DNA of 64,000 nt, from positions 1-64,000 of the forward strand of contig NZ_AJYQ02000027.1 in assembly GCF_000287055.2 (NCBI RefSeq). Reading direction: 5' to 3'. The number at the start of each line of letters is the position of its first letter. The first letter of the stretch is position 1. Made by a program: the position numbers and the translations under genes. The notes below the pieces were generated by a model. It worked only from the letters and a program-made list of their open reading frames with translations, was not told where the DNA came from and ran no database searches. This document shows positions 1-10,871 of the stretch, in pieces. The stretch is from Vibrio genomosp. F10 str. ZF-129 (lineage in GTDB: Bacteria; Pseudomonadota; Gammaproteobacteria; Enterobacterales; Vibrionaceae).

Positions 1-437
1 CTCGAGCCGGGGAGCAAGGCCGGGGATTTGCGGTGGTTGCTGATGAAGTCCGTGTCCTTGCACAGCGCACCACAGAATCAACCAGCGAAATCGAAAGCAT
101 GATCGCCAATTTACAAAGCAGTTCATCATCGGCCAGTAAAGTGATCGAAAGCTGTAAGAATGATATGGAACTCTCGGTTGAACAGGCTTCCAGTGCCAAC
201 AGTGCAATGGAAGAAATTCAAGCGCTCATCTTAGAAATAAGCCACATGAGTTCGCATATTTCTCAAGCAGCGAGTGAGCAAAATGAAACCACCTCTGAGA
301 TTGCCAAAAACATTGAAGAGATAAACCTAATTGCTGATTCAAGCTATCAGGCGATGTCTGAAATTGCAGACACCAGTGCAAACCTCACTCGCTTAGCTAG
401 TCAGCAAGGAGAGTTGGTGCATCGCTTTAAATTGTAA
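1..437 (+). CDS. Methyl-accepting chemotaxis protein, C-terminal part (5' end outside window)
   Basis: The reading frame is open from base 3 and begins inside the highly conserved signalling hairpin tip of chemotaxis receptors ([17 protein letters not shown], then LAQRTTEST). This is where CheA and CheW bind in the cytoplasm. The rest is the descending arm of the long coiled coil, rich in Ser, Ala and Glu, followed by a short tail ending HRFKL. No CheR-docking pentapeptide (NWETF type) is seen at the end. Ligand-binding, membrane and HAMP parts lie upstream of the window, so the signal sensed cannot be told. A strong terminator follows directly, so the gene ends its transcription unit. Confidence 0.95.
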   Translation, partial: RAGEQGRGFAVVADEVRVLAQRTTESTSEIESMIANLQSSSSSASKVIESCKNDMELSVEQASSANSAMEEIQALILEISHMSSHISQAASEQNETTSEIAKNIEEINLIADSSYQAMSEIADTSANLTRLASQQGELVHRFKL

Positions 438-477
438 TCGTTAGAAAATACAAAACCAAAGCTTCGATTTATCCGTT

Positions 478-510
478 GGGCGACTTTAATTTAAAGTCGC
501 CCTTGTTTTT
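478..510 (+). terminator. Rho-independent terminator after the chemotaxis receptor
   Basis: A near-perfect 25-base palindrome (GGGCGACTTTAA, one T, TTAAAGTCGCCC) is followed by TTGTTTTTC. It lies 41 bases after the receptor stop codon. Confidence 0.85.
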
Positions 511-598
511 CTATGGGATCATCATCATATCTAACTTACACCGCTTGCAGTGCTCTCCTTACTCACTCTTTGTTGCAAGCTGAACTTGAGGAAAAGTT

Positions 599-1759
599 AT
601 GGCAGTTCATGTTGGGATTATTGATCAAGATCCTATCCGCCTTGTTACCCCACTGCTGGATCATCGTACCATTAGCTCGCACATCGTATTTATTGGTGAT
701 ACAACTCAAGAGGCCGCGTACCTCCGCTTATCTAAAGTGCTCGAAAAACGCGCTATTACTTCAGAGTTATTCATCATTCCATCAGTCACTAATACCGCTT
801 TAATCAAGCAATCAATAAAAGTACTTGCTGACGATCTCAAAAAACGTGGAGAAGAAATTAAACTGAATGCCAGCTGTGGATTAAGACACCGACTCCTTTC
901 TGTTTATGAAGTCTTTCGAAGCTATCAATGGCCTATCTTTGTGGTCGAACCAAATAGCGATAAATTGTGCTGGCTATACCCAGAAACAAAAGAAGATACA
1001 CAAGTTCAAGATCATATCACCATTGAAGACTATTTAACTATCTTTGGTGCTCGCGGTGAATTCAGTGAACTGGAAATCACACCGACTCTCGACAAAACCT
1101 TGTACCAATTAGGTGAGCGATGGGCAAGTAATGCATTAGAGTTAGGGCCTGGTTTAGCGACGCTGAATTATTTAGCCACCACCTGCCGAAAAGAGCAGCG
1201 ACTGGATGTTGAACTTTCAGAAAAGCAACAAGGCTATAGAGAATTAAATATGCTTCTCACCGATTTAGTCGACGCGCAAATCGCGAGTTATGATAATGGC
1301 AAACTCACCTTTATTAATGAAGATGCGAGAAGGTTTTCAAATGGTGAATGGTTAGAAACTCTTGTGCATAGTACCGTTAAGCAACTTCAAGATGATTTAC
1401 CGACCATTCAAGACAGATCGCTCAATGTTCAAGTCTATCGTAAACTGGGTGAGCGAGAAGTCCGAAATGAGCTTGATGTCGCCTCGGTTGTGAATAATAA
1501 ACTGCATATTATAGAGTGTAAGACCAAGGGCATGCGTGATGATGGGGATGACACCCTGTATAAACTCGAATCCCTCAGAGACTTACTCGGGGGCTTACAG
1601 GCTCGAGCTATGCTCGTGAGTTTTCGCCCTTTAAGACATAATGACATTACTCGCGCCGAAGATCTCGGCCTCGCTCTGATTGGGCCAGAAGAGCTAAAGA
1701 ATCTAAAACATCACCTACGCGAATGGTTTCAAGATGCGGGTGGTAGCGAAGAACTGTAG
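599..1759 (+). CDS. Stand-alone CARF plus PD-(D/E)XK nuclease-like protein (DUF1887, Card1/Can2-related)
   Basis: 386 residues. The N-terminal half (about 1-150) reads as a Rossmann-like CARF domain. The loop that in CRISPR effectors usually carries a TGGTK-type ligand motif is NASCGLRHRL here (residues 90-99). The C-terminal half (about 245-370) has the PD-(D/E)XK pattern: helix GEWLE near 249-253, then D293 in NELDV, then E306-x-K308 in IIECKTKG. This is the DUF1887 family, which includes V. cholerae VC1899 of known structure and the cyclic-oligoadenylate-activated CRISPR ancillary nucleases Card1/Can2. Cleavage of nucleic acid is inferred from the intact D-E-K triad. No CRISPR array or cas gene is nearby. 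The start is supported by AGGAAAAGTT just before the ATG. It is followed by fadR, convergent. Confidence 0.85.
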   Translation: MAVHVGIIDQDPIRLVTPLLDHRTISSHIVFIGDTTQEAAYLRLSKVLEKRAITSELFIIPSVTNTALIKQSIKVLADDLKKRGEEIKLNASCGLRHRLLSVYEVFRSYQWPIFVVEPNSDKLCWLYPETKEDTQVQDHITIEDYLTIFGARGEFSELEITPTLDKTLYQLGERWASNALELGPGLATLNYLATTCRKEQRLDVELSEKQQGYRELNMLLTDLVDAQIASYDNGKLTFINEDARRFSNGEWLETLVHSTVKQLQDDLPTIQDRSLNVQVYRKLGEREVRNELDVASVVNNKLHIIECKTKGMRDDGDDTLYKLESLRDLLGGLQARAMLVSFRPLRHNDITRAEDLGLALIGPEELKNLKHHLREWFQDAGGSEEL

Positions 1760-1812
1760 CCGACTTGTACCAGGTTGTAGCCATTCCATATACATTAACA
1801 GCGCCATACAAA

Positions 1813-1840
1813 AATAGCCCTATACGAACATAGGGCTATT
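1813..1840 (-). terminator. Terminator for fadR, probably bidirectional
   Basis: Inverted repeat AATAGCCCTAT / ATAGGGCTATT with 11-base arms and a 6-base loop. On the minus strand it runs into a T-rich stretch. It sits between the convergent DUF1887 and fadR genes. Confidence 0.75.
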
Positions 1841-1906
1841 AAACAATGCAAGACATTGATTTTATTGGCCATTAAATTAAGCCAATACTAGCTGTTAAAA
1901 CGATGC

Positions 1907-2746
1907 TTAGCTGTCATCTTCGGTGAAGTTTGTTGGCAGCGTCATCTTCATTTGATTCCAAATTTGCGCACTTTCCATACCGTAATTACGAATAATTAAC
2001 GGCAACTTCTCGCGATCCCCTTCTTGGCAAACTTTAAGCAGCTGGACATAGAACTCCATGGCCAAAACGCGTGATTCTGGATTAGAGAAATAGTAACTTC
2101 CGACGCGGTCATACAGCTTTTTTACACCATTAAAGATGAGTCCATAAATTTTGTTTCCGGAATGAAACGCCAACCTTTGGAACAACATGTAATCGTAAAA
2201 ATTAAACGTACGAGCAAGCAAAATCTCTTGTCGTCTTTCTTCGTCTTTTTCACCGTCGTCTTTTACGTGCTGACGAATTTTATCCGCATAAGGTGAGGAA
2301 GACATAAATTCATCCCAGTCACTGGCGTTAATCAGAGCTTCGCAAGATTCGATGACAGACGAGATGGTTTTTTCTGAACTCTCTTTATTTGCCTTAAACG
2401 CATAGCGCATAAAAATAGGGCTAATATTGGTGCGAGCCGCCAGTAAATCTTCAACGATCGATGTGGCATTGTCAGCGTCTAACGTCATTAACGTGTCGAG
2501 AATGTGTAACCCTGACGTTTCCATAAACTGGTTAACTTTAGTCGGTTTACCATGTTGGATGGTCAACCAACCATCTCGAGCCAATCTTTGTAATACTTCT
2601 CGCAGTGTCGTACGAGTAACACCAATAAGCTCTGAAAGTTCACGTTCAGCGGGCAAAATGGAACCGGGAGGGAAACGACCATTCCATATACTTTCAATAA
2701 TGTATTTTTCTGCAAACCCTGCTGGGCTCTTCGCCTTAATGACCAT
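1907..2746 (-). CDS. fadR: Fatty acid metabolism regulator FadR
   Basis: 279 residues. The N-terminal GntR-type winged helix (about 10-75; [20 protein letters not shown] is the recognition region) precedes an alpha-helical acyl-CoA-binding domain. FadR represses fatty acid degradation (fad) genes and activates unsaturated fatty acid synthesis (fabA/fabB); long-chain acyl-CoA releases it from DNA. E. coli FadR is 239 residues. The roughly 40 extra residues here, around 138-180 (charged region [13 protein letters not shown]), match the insertion known from Vibrio FadR that enlarges the ligand-binding part. It is divergent from nhaB, as in enterobacteria, where FadR has been reported to act on nhaB. 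No clear FadR box was found by eye between the two genes. Confidence 0.96.
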   Translation of the reverse strand: MVIKAKSPAGFAEKYIIESIWNGRFPPGSILPAERELSELIGVTRTTLREVLQRLARDGWLTIQHGKPTKVNQFMETSGLHILDTLMTLDADNATSIVEDLLAARTNISPIFMRYAFKANKESSEKTISSVIESCEALINASDWDEFMSSSPYADKIRQHVKDDGEKDEERRQEILLARTFNFYDYMLFQRLAFHSGNKIYGLIFNGVKKLYDRVGSYYFSNPESRVLAMEFYVQLLKVCQEGDREKLPLIIRNYGMESAQIWNQMKMTLPTNFTEDDS

Positions 2747-3369
2747 TAAGTACTTTCTCGTATAATTTTATTGTGTCTAATATTACTCATCATACCACTA
2801 GTTGAAGGTGTTCGGAAACAAAGAGATACAAAACTGATACACACTAAACAATAGAGTTTTTAGTCTAAAATTAGCCCATGCATCTTTACCGCTTATGCTA
2901 AAAATTCTCCAATAGAGCGCTATTTTATTACGTTTGCTAGTGGTAACTCATGGTGGCCATACTTATCAACATAAATAAACGCTATGAATAGATCGTTCCA
3001 ATACCCAATATCAATGACCATAAGTGCTAATTTAACCGCCTAGAAAACAATGACACCTCACGGTTAACATAATGATAACAACTAAACCATAAACACCCAA
3101 CTTAGATCGCGTTTTTACTCGAAATGTATCTAAATGTTACACAGAAAAGGTGTTTTTTATTGACTAAAAATATCCTAAGGGTAGAGTTGCGCTCGTAGTT
3201 AATAGTGCTTGTTATTCTCAGGGAGTGACTTGGCAAGGCCACAAATTTGTTACGATATTGTTGTTTTACTAAGTCACTGTTGGATCAAATAATTTTCAAT
3301 TATTTTGGTTAATGTGAATTCGAGCGGACTACCGCATCTATTCCTAAACAACATTAAAGAGTATTCTCC
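2747..3369. other. Intergenic region between divergent fadR and nhaB
   Basis: 623 bases, AT-rich, with no open frame of note on either strand. It must hold the promoters of fadR (left) and nhaB (right). The nhaB ribosome binding site is AAAGAG about 10 bases before its ATG. I see no clear terminator, repeat or structured RNA. Confidence 0.6.
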
Positions 3370-4962
3370 ATGCCGATGTCACTCGGAAATGCGTTCATCA
3401 AGAACTTTCTTGGTAAAGCGCCAGATTGGTACAAAGTTGCCATCATTTCATTTCTAATCATAAACCCAATTGTTTTTTTCTTTGTTAATCCATTCGTTGC
3501 AGGCTGGCTTTTAGTCGTCGAATTCATATTTACACTCGCTATGGCGCTTAAGTGTTACCCACTACAACCCGGTGGCTTGCTTGCTATTCAAGCGATTGCG
3601 ATTGGAATGACCAGTGCTGAGCAAGTAAAACATGAATTGGTGACCAACATAGAAGTTCTCCTTCTGTTGGTCTTTATGGTAGCGGGTATCTATTTCATGA
3701 AGAATCTGCTTCTCTTCATGTTTACTAAAATACTCTTAGGCATTCGCTCTAAAGCGATGCTCTCTGTGTCATTCTGTTTTGCAGCCGCCTTCTTGTCTGC
3801 ATTTTTAGACGCGCTCACCGTTATTGCGGTCATTATTAGCGTCGCTGTCGGGTTCTACTCTATCTATCATAAAGTGGCATCGGGTCAAGGGTCGACCAAC
3901 TCACACGATCACACGCGAGATGACCAGCTTTCAGAATTAACAAGAGACGATCTAGAAAACTATCGCGCATTTTTACGCTCTTTGCTTATGCACTCAGGCG
4001 TGGGTACCGCACTTGGTGGGGTAATGACCATGGTTGGGGAGCCTCAAAACCTGATTATAGCTGACCAAGCCGGATGGTTGTTTGGTGAGTTTATTATTCG
4101 TATGGCTCCGGTTACTTTCCCTGTCTTTGTTTGTGGCCTATTGACATGTGTGTTAGTAGAGAAACTGAAAGTGTTCGGTTATGGCGCTGAACTTCCCGAC
4201 AATGTTCGACAAATCTTAGTCGACTTCGATACCGCAGAAAGAAAGAATCGTACTCAACAAGATGTTGCCAAGCTCTGGATTCAAGCAGCTATCGCGGTTT
4301 GGTTAATCGTTGGACTGGCACTCCACCTTGCGGCTGTCGGCCTCATTGGTCTATCCGTTATTATTCTTGCTACAGCATTTACGGGTGTAATCGAAGAGCA
4401 TTCTTTAGGCAAAGCATTTGAAGAAGCCTTACCCTTTACTGCTCTGCTTACCGTTTTCTTCTCAATCGTCGCCGTCATCATTGACCAAGAACTGTTTAAA
4501 CCTGTCATCGATGCCGTGCTGCATGTCGAGGACAAAAACACGCAATTGGCGCTTTTCTATGTCGCCAATGGCTTGTTATCGATGGTTTCAGATAACGTCT
4601 TCGTCGGTACCGTTTACATCAACGAAGTGAAAGATGCACTGCTTAGTGGCCTGATTACTCGTGACCAATTCGATTTGCTCGCGGTTGCGATCAATACGGG
4701 AACTAACCTCCCATCAGTAGCCACACCGAATGGACAAGCAGCCTTCTTATTTTTGCTGACTTCCGCACTTGCACCACTGATTCGACTCTCTTACGGCCAG
4801 ATGGTTGTCATGGCCCTGCCATATACGATTGTTTTAGCGGTAGTGGGCTTGTTAGGCATAATCTTCTTTGTTGAGCCAATGACCGCCTATTTCTATGATA
4901 TGGGTTGGATCGCTCACAAAGCGGCAGGCGCTGCCGAAGCGGTAATATCAAACGGACATTAA
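3370..4962 (+). CDS. nhaB: Na+/H+ antiporter NhaB
   Basis: 530 residues, the normal NhaB length, starting [20 protein letters not shown] as in other Vibrio NhaB proteins. About a dozen hydrophobic membrane segments alternate with short loops. A hydrophilic, His/Asp-rich cytoplasmic loop lies around residues 175-200 ([14 protein letters not shown]). The family swaps cytoplasmic Na+ for external H+, which keeps internal sodium low at alkaline pH and supplies the sodium gradient that marine bacteria use for transport. It is divergent from fadR and followed, after a terminator, by dsbB. Confidence 0.97.
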   Translation: MPMSLGNAFIKNFLGKAPDWYKVAIISFLIINPIVFFFVNPFVAGWLLVVEFIFTLAMALKCYPLQPGGLLAIQAIAIGMTSAEQVKHELVTNIEVLLLLVFMVAGIYFMKNLLLFMFTKILLGIRSKAMLSVSFCFAAAFLSAFLDALTVIAVIISVAVGFYSIYHKVASGQGSTNSHDHTRDDQLSELTRDDLENYRAFLRSLLMHSGVGTALGGVMTMVGEPQNLIIADQAGWLFGEFIIRMAPVTFPVFVCGLLTCVLVEKLKVFGYGAELPDNVRQILVDFDTAERKNRTQQDVAKLWIQAAIAVWLIVGLALHLAAVGLIGLSVIILATAFTGVIEEHSLGKAFEEALPFTALLTVFFSIVAVIIDQELFKPVIDAVLHVEDKNTQLALFYVANGLLSMVSDNVFVGTVYINEVKDALLSGLITRDQFDLLAVAINTGTNLPSVATPNGQAAFLFLLTSALAPLIRLSYGQMVVMALPYTIVLAVVGLLGIIFFVEPMTAYFYDMGWIAHKAAGAAEAVISNGH

Positions 4963-4995
4963 AAAATCAGTTGATTGTGAAACTAATCCAAGATA

Positions 4996-5026
4996 AAAAG
5001 CTCTGACTATCAGAGCTTTTTTATTT
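4996..5026 (+). terminator. Rho-independent terminator after nhaB
   Basis: AAAAGCTCTGA / TCAGAGCTTTT with a 3-base loop followed by TTATTT, just before the dsbB ribosome binding site. dsbB may therefore depend on read-through or on a promoter of its own inside this region. Confidence 0.85.
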
Positions 5027-5042
5027 CTACAAGGAACCTGTT

Positions 5043-5564
5043 GTGAAGCTTCTTAGTATTATCAAAACTTTTTCTCAGAATCGTATCTCATGGTTGCTAT
5101 TGCTTATATTCGTTATATTTTTTGAAGCATGTGCACTTTTCTTCCAACACGTCATGATGCTGTCACCTTGTGTTATGTGTATCTACGAACGTGTTGCCAT
5201 GCTTGGCGTAGGAGCCGCCGCGTTAATTGGCCTTATTAATCCAAAGCACCCTATTGTTCGTTGGCTTGGTTTGGCAGCATGGGGCGCAAGCAGCTACAAA
5301 GGGCTCGCACTGTCCTTACAGCATGTCGATTACCAATTTAATCCATCACCATTCGCGACTTGTGATCTATTTGTGACTTTTCCAGCTTGGGCACCATTAA
5401 ACCAATGGGCGCCGTGGATGTTTGAGGCATACGGTGAGTGCAGTAAAATTGTTTGGCAGTTTTTAACGCTTTCTATGCCGCAATGGTTAGTCGTTATTTT
5501 TGCAGGAAATTTGTTCGCTCTTGCGGTTATTTTTATTGCTCAGTTTGCTAAAAAGGTTGATTAG
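5043..5564 (+). CDS. dsbB: Disulfide bond formation protein DsbB
   Basis: 173 residues with four membrane segments. The first periplasmic loop has the CxxC pair C43-VM-C46. The second has the other redox pair, near residues 109 (ATCDLF) and 136 (GECSKI). DsbB reoxidises periplasmic DsbA and passes electrons to quinones. The start is GTG, chosen because AAGGA lies about 8 bases upstream and the first residues (MKLLSIIKTF) fit the family. It lies downstream of nhaB, the arrangement also seen in enterobacteria, and is convergent with ftsK. Confidence 0.96.
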   Translation: MKLLSIIKTFSQNRISWLLLLIFVIFFEACALFFQHVMMLSPCVMCIYERVAMLGVGAAALIGLINPKHPIVRWLGLAAWGASSYKGLALSLQHVDYQFNPSPFATCDLFVTFPAWAPLNQWAPWMFEAYGECSKIVWQFLTLSMPQWLVVIFAGNLFALAVIFIAQFAKKVD

Positions 5565-5621
5565 TGTCCCAGGTGCTATCCGTTAGAGCATAGCTCTTGG
5601 ACTGCCTAGAAAGACAACCCA

Positions 5622-5660
5622 AAAAAGCCCTATTTCCTCTTCAGGTAAATAGGGCTTTTC
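5622..5660. terminator. Bidirectional terminator between dsbB and ftsK
   Basis: AAAAGCCCTATTT / AAATAGGGCTTTT with 13-base perfect arms. A-run on the left and T-run on the right let it serve both converging genes. Confidence 0.88.
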
Positions 5661-5695
5661 AATTCTAGACAGTTGGATTGTTGAATGTGTTAGAA

Positions 5696-8623
5696 CTAAT
5701 TCATATCACGTGTTGGAGCTGGTGCTAACACTTCTCGGTTACCATTATGACCCGGTGCACTCACTATTCCTTGAGCTTCTAACTGCTCAATAATACGCGC
5801 AGCACGGTTATAACCTATCTTAAACTTACGCTGAACCCCTGACACAGATCCTCGGCGAGATTCCACAACGTGTTCAACCACTTGATCAAAGAGAGGGTCT
5901 GTATCTTCATCCCCTTCCATTTTTTCACCCGGTAATAATGTTTCCGGTGATTGCTCACCATTGGTGATTTCATCAATGTAATTTGGTCGACCACGGGCCT
6001 TCCAGTTATTCACCACAGCATGCACATCGTCATCCGATGCAAACGCGCCGTGAACTCGAATGGTGTGGCTCGAACCTGAAGGTAAATAAAGCATGTCACC
6101 CATACCAAGCAACGATTCAGCACCGCCTTGATCCAGTATCGTTCTCGAGTCTGTTTTTGTTGATACGGTGAATGCAACACGCGTTGGTATGTTCGCTTTA
6201 ATCAGACCCGTGATGACATCAACAGATGGACGTTGAGTCGCGAGAATTAAGTGAATTCCTGCCGCTCGGGCTTTTTGGGCAAGTCGAGCAATCAGTTCTT
6301 CAACTTTCTTACCCACTACCATCATCAAGTCTGCAAACTCATCAATAACAACCACGATATATGGCAGCTTTTCGAGCAGAGGCGGCTCAGGGTCCATACT
6401 ATCACCATCACGCCATAATGGGTCATGAATCGGGTGACCGGCCTTAGCGGCCATTTCTAACTTCTCGTTGAAGCCTTTAACGTTACGTACACCGAGTGCC
6501 GACATCAATTTATAACGGCGCTCCATTTCACCCACACACCAGCGTAAAGCATTTGAAGCATCCTTCATGTCTGTCACAACCTCAGACAACAAATGAGGAA
6601 TACCTTCATAAATCGACAGCTCTAGCATTTTAGGGTCAATCATAATGAAACGAACTTCTTCCGGTGTCGCTTTATAGAGCATACTCAGAATCATTACGTT
6701 GACACCAACCGACTTACCTGACCCTGTCGTACCCGCAACGAGGACATGAGGCATCTTAGCGAGATCCGCTATCACGGCGTCCCCTGCGATATCTTGCCCT
6801 AGCACGATAGTGGTTGGAGACTTAGCCTCTGCAAAGGTAGGGCTACCAATCACATCGGAAAAGAACACCGTTTGACGACTGACATTTGGAAGCTCTAAAC
6901 CTACATACGGCTTGCCTGGTATCACTTCAACGACACGCACTGCAATGGCCGATAGTGACCGCGCTAAATCCATAGAAAGGCTCGATATTCGGCTGACTTT
7001 CACACCGGGAGCTAAATCCAACTCAAATCGAGTGATCACAGGCCCAGGGAATATATCAACCACTCGCGCTTTGATTTTATAATCGGCGAGTTTGGCTTCA
7101 ACAAGCCTCGCAATATTTTCTAGGGCATCTCTATCAATAAAGTTTTCGCGTTTTTCTGGGTGATATAACAACTCTAAGGTTGGCATTGGCTCGGTAGGTC
7201 GAGGCAAATTAGGCTCAGCCTGAACAAGAAACGGATTTTGTTTGCCCGCTGCATTTGCTTGTGCGTCGGCGACCAAGCTTTGGAAAGCGTCAACATCGTC
7301 GTCATTAGTTTCTAAATCATTGTTAGTGTCTAAGTTATCGTTCGCTTTTTCCTCGAGAGGCTCGACTTCATCAGCCACATCAAAGCTAGAAATTGTCGGA
7401 TCTTTTTGTTCTAAATTCGGTTCAACGTCTTCAATGATATGATCTAGCGTGCTTGCTGATAAGACTGGTTCAGTGGTGAACTCAGAAGAGTCTTGTTGTG
7501 AAGATTCAAAATCGCCAATAGCCTTGCCATACTCTATTTGCGCCTCTGTGCCACTTCCTTCTGAAGCCAGCTCGGAGATCCAAGGCATGTCATTCGCGCG
7601 ATCAACCGAATCATCAGAAGCCGACGACTCGGTTGTCATCGCATCTTGAACGATTGAGCGTGAATCCTGATTAGGTAAATCCCCATCTTCTAGAGCCGCT
7701 TGCTCTAATTGCTCAATCGTTGCATTCAACGGCAATGTCCGGTCACTCGGTGACTCATTACCAACATGTTGAGAAGAAAGCGTGGTTTCAAGAGTACTTT
7801 CAGGCGCTATGTTAGAATGGATTGACCCTTCTGGCATGTGAATATTAAAGTGATGCAGTTGTTCCTCTTCCTCTCTAGGAGCAACCACAGATTCAACTTG
7901 ATCATCTCTATGCTCTTCAGGATGAACATCCGTTGTATCTGGTTGAGCAACGATAGCTGAAATAGTCTGTTCATGATCACCGCGAATTCGGTTAACCAAA
8001 TACGTAATCAAACCAATAAAGAGGTCTCCTATCCACTCGACCATAGAAAGCCAAGAGATACCCGTGAGCAAAGTGAAGCCGGCTCCCCATAAAAATAGTA
8101 ATACCAGTGTGGTGCCAAGCACGTTCAACGTTGGTAACGCTAAACTCGTTAATACATCACCAATGACTCCACCCGATGAAAAATACCAAATATCATCAAA
8201 GTTAATATCCGCCAGCCCGCAGCTTGTGAGGATAAGCACCGTCAAACCTAGAAGTCGGGTTCCCCAAATCATAAAATCTATGGGATCGTCTTGATCGCGA
8301 TTACGCAGGAAAACCCAAGCGAGTGCAGTAACAATGAATGGAATAGGATAAGCGAGAGAACCAAAGATAAAAAAAAGTGTATCGGCTATCCATGCGCCAA
8401 CAATGCCACCTGAATTTTGAATATCCATACCCCAAGCGGTTTGTGACCAGGATGGATCAGCAGGATTAAAGGTGAAGAGTGACACCATGAAGAAAATTGA
8501 AACCAGTACAGCGATAATAAGCACACATTCTTTTAACCGCTGCGTGCCGTTTAAACGAGAGGAGCTCGACGCATCGCCCGTCTTAATAATTGTCGCGACT
8601 TTCTTATTGTTCTCGTTGAACAT
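5696..8623 (-). CDS. ftsK: DNA translocase FtsK
   Basis: 975 residues. The N-terminal membrane part (about 25-205) holds four to five hydrophobic segments that anchor the protein at the division septum. Next is an acidic, Ser/Glu/Asp-rich low-complexity linker (about 215-480). The motor follows, with Walker [11 protein letters not shown] near 645 and Walker [13 protein letters not shown], and then the C-terminal winged-helix gamma domain (about 905-965; [19 protein letters not shown]), which reads KOPS sequences and activates XerCD at dif. It moves the chromosome termini through the closing septum. The linker is shorter than in E. coli FtsK (1329 residues). lrp lies upstream, as in other Vibrio, but a terminator separates them. 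Confidence 0.97.
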   Translation of the reverse strand: MFNENNKKVATIIKTGDASSSSRLNGTQRLKECVLIIAVLVSIFFMVSLFTFNPADPSWSQTAWGMDIQNSGGIVGAWIADTLFFIFGSLAYPIPFIVTALAWVFLRNRDQDDPIDFMIWGTRLLGLTVLILTSCGLADINFDDIWYFSSGGVIGDVLTSLALPTLNVLGTTLVLLFLWGAGFTLLTGISWLSMVEWIGDLFIGLITYLVNRIRGDHEQTISAIVAQPDTTDVHPEEHRDDQVESVVAPREEEEQLHHFNIHMPEGSIHSNIAPESTLETTLSSQHVGNESPSDRTLPLNATIEQLEQAALEDGDLPNQDSRSIVQDAMTTESSASDDSVDRANDMPWISELASEGSGTEAQIEYGKAIGDFESSQQDSSEFTTEPVLSASTLDHIIEDVEPNLEQKDPTISSFDVADEVEPLEEKANDNLDTNNDLETNDDDVDAFQSLVADAQANAAGKQNPFLVQAEPNLPRPTEPMPTLELLYHPEKRENFIDRDALENIARLVEAKLADYKIKARVVDIFPGPVITRFELDLAPGVKVSRISSLSMDLARSLSAIAVRVVEVIPGKPYVGLELPNVSRQTVFFSDVIGSPTFAEAKSPTTIVLGQDIAGDAVIADLAKMPHVLVAGTTGSGKSVGVNVMILSMLYKATPEEVRFIMIDPKMLELSIYEGIPHLLSEVVTDMKDASNALRWCVGEMERRYKLMSALGVRNVKGFNEKLEMAAKAGHPIHDPLWRDGDSMDPEPPLLEKLPYIVVVIDEFADLMMVVGKKVEELIARLAQKARAAGIHLILATQRPSVDVITGLIKANIPTRVAFTVSTKTDSRTILDQGGAESLLGMGDMLYLPSGSSHTIRVHGAFASDDDVHAVVNNWKARGRPNYIDEITNGEQSPETLLPGEKMEGDEDTDPLFDQVVEHVVESRRGSVSGVQRKFKIGYNRAARIIEQLEAQGIVSAPGHNGNREVLAPAPTRDMN

Positions 8624-8695
8624 AGACCTACTTTAATCTTGATGATGACTAACCAGAACTTGAGGTTACTAAAATAATAGTTAGTGAAATTAAAA

Positions 8696-8726
8696 CAATA
8701 TGAGCGGCGCAATGCCGCTCATATTG
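8696..8726 (-). terminator. Terminator after lrp
   Basis: CAATATGAGCGGC / GCCGCTCATATTG, 13-base perfect arms around a 5-base loop. On the minus strand it continues into TTTTAATTT. It separates lrp from ftsK. Confidence 0.85.
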
Positions 8727-8808
8727 ATTTAACCATAATGATGAAAAAAACCCAATTGCCTAACGTCAGAATATGGAAAAGAGTTCCAACAAATCTGACC
8801 CAAACAAC

Positions 8809-9303
8809 CTAGCGAGTTTTGATCACCAACTGATTCGTCTGTTTAACTTCTTCCATGACAACGTAGGTGCGAGTGTCATTAACACCCGGCAAACGCAGCA
8901 AGGTATCACCAAGCAGCTTTCGGTAAGCACTCATATCCGATACGCGAGTTTTTAATAAATAGTCAAAATCCCCAGAAACCAGATGACATTCTTGGATATC
9001 ATCGAGTTTTTGTACTGCTGTATTGAATTGTTCAAACACGTCTGGCGCTCCGCGGTTCAACGTAATTTCAACAAAGACAAGCAGTGATGCATCAAGATAC
9101 TGAGGATTCAGCAACGCTGTATACCCAGTAATATACCCTTGACGTTCTAATCGACGAACACGCTCTAAACACGGTGTCGGAGAAAGCCCAACACGTTTTG
9201 AGAGTTCAACATTAGAAATACGACCATCTTTTTGCAACTCATTAAGAATATTGCGATCGATACGGTCTAGATCCTTAGACGGCTTTTTGTAATTGTCTGC
9301 CAT
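8809..9303 (-). CDS. lrp: Leucine-responsive regulatory protein Lrp
   Basis: 164 residues. N-terminal helix-turn-helix (about 14-60; LSKRVGLSPTPCLERVRRL) is followed by the RAM/AsnC ligand-binding domain (about 70-155). Sequence and length match E. coli-type global Lrp, not the smaller AsnC. Lrp is an oligomeric feast/famine regulator that responds to leucine and alanine. It is divergent from the alanine dehydrogenase gene with 156 bases between starts; control of ald by Lrp-family proteins is known in other bacteria and is likely here, but the site is not shown by sequence alone. Confidence 0.96.
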   Translation of the reverse strand: MADNYKKPSKDLDRIDRNILNELQKDGRISNVELSKRVGLSPTPCLERVRRLERQGYITGYTALLNPQYLDASLLVFVEITLNRGAPDVFEQFNTAVQKLDDIQECHLVSGDFDYLLKTRVSDMSAYRKLLGDTLLRLPGVNDTRTYVVMEEVKQTNQLVIKTR

Positions 9304-9459
9304 TTTTTATTCCACCTTATTACTTCCTTGCAAAAAAATATACTACAACTTCTTAATATTCAGTATCAAATTTTGTAAATTAGTTTCTATACTAGATATT
9401 AATTCGACAGAATTACCCTACACATAGATAATACAACCATAATAACAAAAGGAGCCAGG

Positions 9460-10584
9460 ATGATCATTGGCGTACCAAAGGAAATCAAGAACCACGAATA
9501 CCGAGTGGGCATGATACCAGCAAGTGTAAGAGAACTAATCTCTCACGGTCACCAAGTTTTTGTAGAAACTAATGCCGGTTCAGGCATCGGTTTTTCAGAC
9601 GATGATTACATCGCTGTAGGCGCATCCATTCTTCCTACTGCTGCTGACGTATTCGCGAAAGCAGAGATGATTGTAAAGGTCAAAGAACCTCAAACTGTCG
9701 AGAGAGCCATGCTCAAAGAGGGACAAATATTATTTACCTATTTGCACCTCGCACCAGATTTTCCACAAACTGATGAGCTAATAAAGAGCAAAGCTGTCTG
9801 CATAGCCTATGAGACTGTAACAGATTATATGGGTCGCTTGCCACTACTTGCACCTATGTCTGAGGTCGCAGGTCGCATGTCTATTCAAGCTGGCGCCCAA
9901 ACTTTGGAGAAATCTCACGGTGGACGTGGTCTTCTTATTGGTGGCGTACCAGGTGTTGAGCCTGCGAAAGTCGTTGTCGTTGGTGGTGGCGTTGTTGGTG
10001 CTAACGCAGCAAGAATGGCCGTCGGTCTACGTGCCGACGTAACGATTTTAGATAGAAACCTAGATACACTTCGTCGTCTTGATGAAGAATTCCAAGGGCG
10101 CGCGAAAGTCGTTTATTCTACAGAAGACGCTATCGAGAAGCATGTCCTAGAAGCTGATCTAGTTATAGGCGCGGTATTAATTCCGGGTGCTGCGGCTCCA
10201 AAACTGGTCACAAAAGAGCATATCGCTAAAATGAAACCAGGTGCCGCCGTTGTTGATGTTGCTATCGATCAGGGTGGTTGTTTTGAGACATCCCATGCAA
10301 CAACTCACGCTGATCCAACCTACATCGTAGACGACGTTGTTCACTATTGTGTTGCCAACATGCCAGGGGCTGTCGCTCGAACTTCAACGTTTGCGTTAAA
10401 CAATGCCACGCTGCCATACATCGTTAAATTAGCGAATAAAGGTTACCGCGAAGCTTTGCTTGAAGATAAAGGTTTCTTAGAAGGTCTGAACGTTATTCAC
10501 GGTAAAGTGACGTGTAAAGAAGTAGCAGAGAGCTTTAACCTGGAATACGTAGCGCCAGAAAAAGCGATCGAAATGTTTAGCTAA
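9460..10584 (+). CDS. ald: Alanine dehydrogenase
   Basis: 374 residues, full length. It starts [18 protein letters not shown], the N-terminal catalytic signature, with the catalytic-histidine segment TYLHLAPD near residue 96. The Rossmann NAD-binding segment [16 protein letters not shown] is near 173-188. The enzyme converts L-alanine, NAD+ and water to pyruvate, ammonium and NADH, reversibly, in the cytoplasm. A ribosome binding site AAGGAG is well placed before the ATG. Divergent from lrp. A strong terminator follows, so it is transcribed alone. Confidence 0.97.
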   Translation: MIIGVPKEIKNHEYRVGMIPASVRELISHGHQVFVETNAGSGIGFSDDDYIAVGASILPTAADVFAKAEMIVKVKEPQTVERAMLKEGQILFTYLHLAPDFPQTDELIKSKAVCIAYETVTDYMGRLPLLAPMSEVAGRMSIQAGAQTLEKSHGGRGLLIGGVPGVEPAKVVVVGGGVVGANAARMAVGLRADVTILDRNLDTLRRLDEEFQGRAKVVYSTEDAIEKHVLEADLVIGAVLIPGAAAPKLVTKEHIAKMKPGAAVVDVAIDQGGCFETSHATTHADPTYIVDDVVHYCVANMPGAVARTSTFALNNATLPYIVKLANKGYREALLEDKGFLEGLNVIHGKVTCKEVAESFNLEYVAPEKAIEMFS

Positions 10585-10600
10585 ACATACGCTTACTAAT

Positions 10601-10635
10601 AAAAGGTCTAGTTATAAACTAGACCTTTTTTGTCT
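10601..10635 (+). terminator. Rho-independent terminator after ald
   Basis: AAAAGGTCTAGTT / AACTAGACCTTTT, 13-base arms with a 3-base loop, followed by TTTTGTCT. Confidence 0.9.
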
Positions 10636-10693
10636 AAAAATTCTAAGCTTTTCAAGACCATCCCACCTGATTTTTTATTACGTATCGACCTTT

Positions 10694-10736
10694 AGAAACA
10701 AAAAAGCCCTCATTTTATGAGAGCTTTTTTGTTTCT
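10694..10736. terminator. Second, bidirectional terminator hairpin between ald and yfbV
   Basis: Arms AGAAACAAAAAAGC and GCTTTTTTGTTTCT pair over 14 bases. An inner CTCAT/ATGAG extends the stem after a single C-A mismatch. Runs of A and T flank both sides, so it could stop transcription from ald and from the convergent yfbV. Confidence 0.7.
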
Positions 10737-10871
10737 TCTTCCTGCTTGTCTAAACATTTATTGAGCGACTTATCTAACCACTACTCGGAATGAGGTTTTT
10801 CGTTAAAAACCTGAGCGTTAGAATCTACGTTTAATTTAAACGAGTGTTTATCTTAACAACCTGTGTTTACC

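Noticed and set aside
513..803. 96-codon frame overlapping the DUF1887 gene
   Set aside because: It overlaps the start of a well-supported gene in another frame and has no recognisable protein features or ribosome binding site.
599..1759. Part of a CRISPR-Cas locus
   Set aside because: No repeat-spacer array and no cas gene anywhere in the window; the surrounding genes are core metabolism.
5806..5815. GGTTATAACC as a regulatory site
   Set aside because: It lies inside the ftsK gamma-domain coding sequence (codons for GYNR on the other strand) and is explained by the protein; it also warns that the core motif is not unique.
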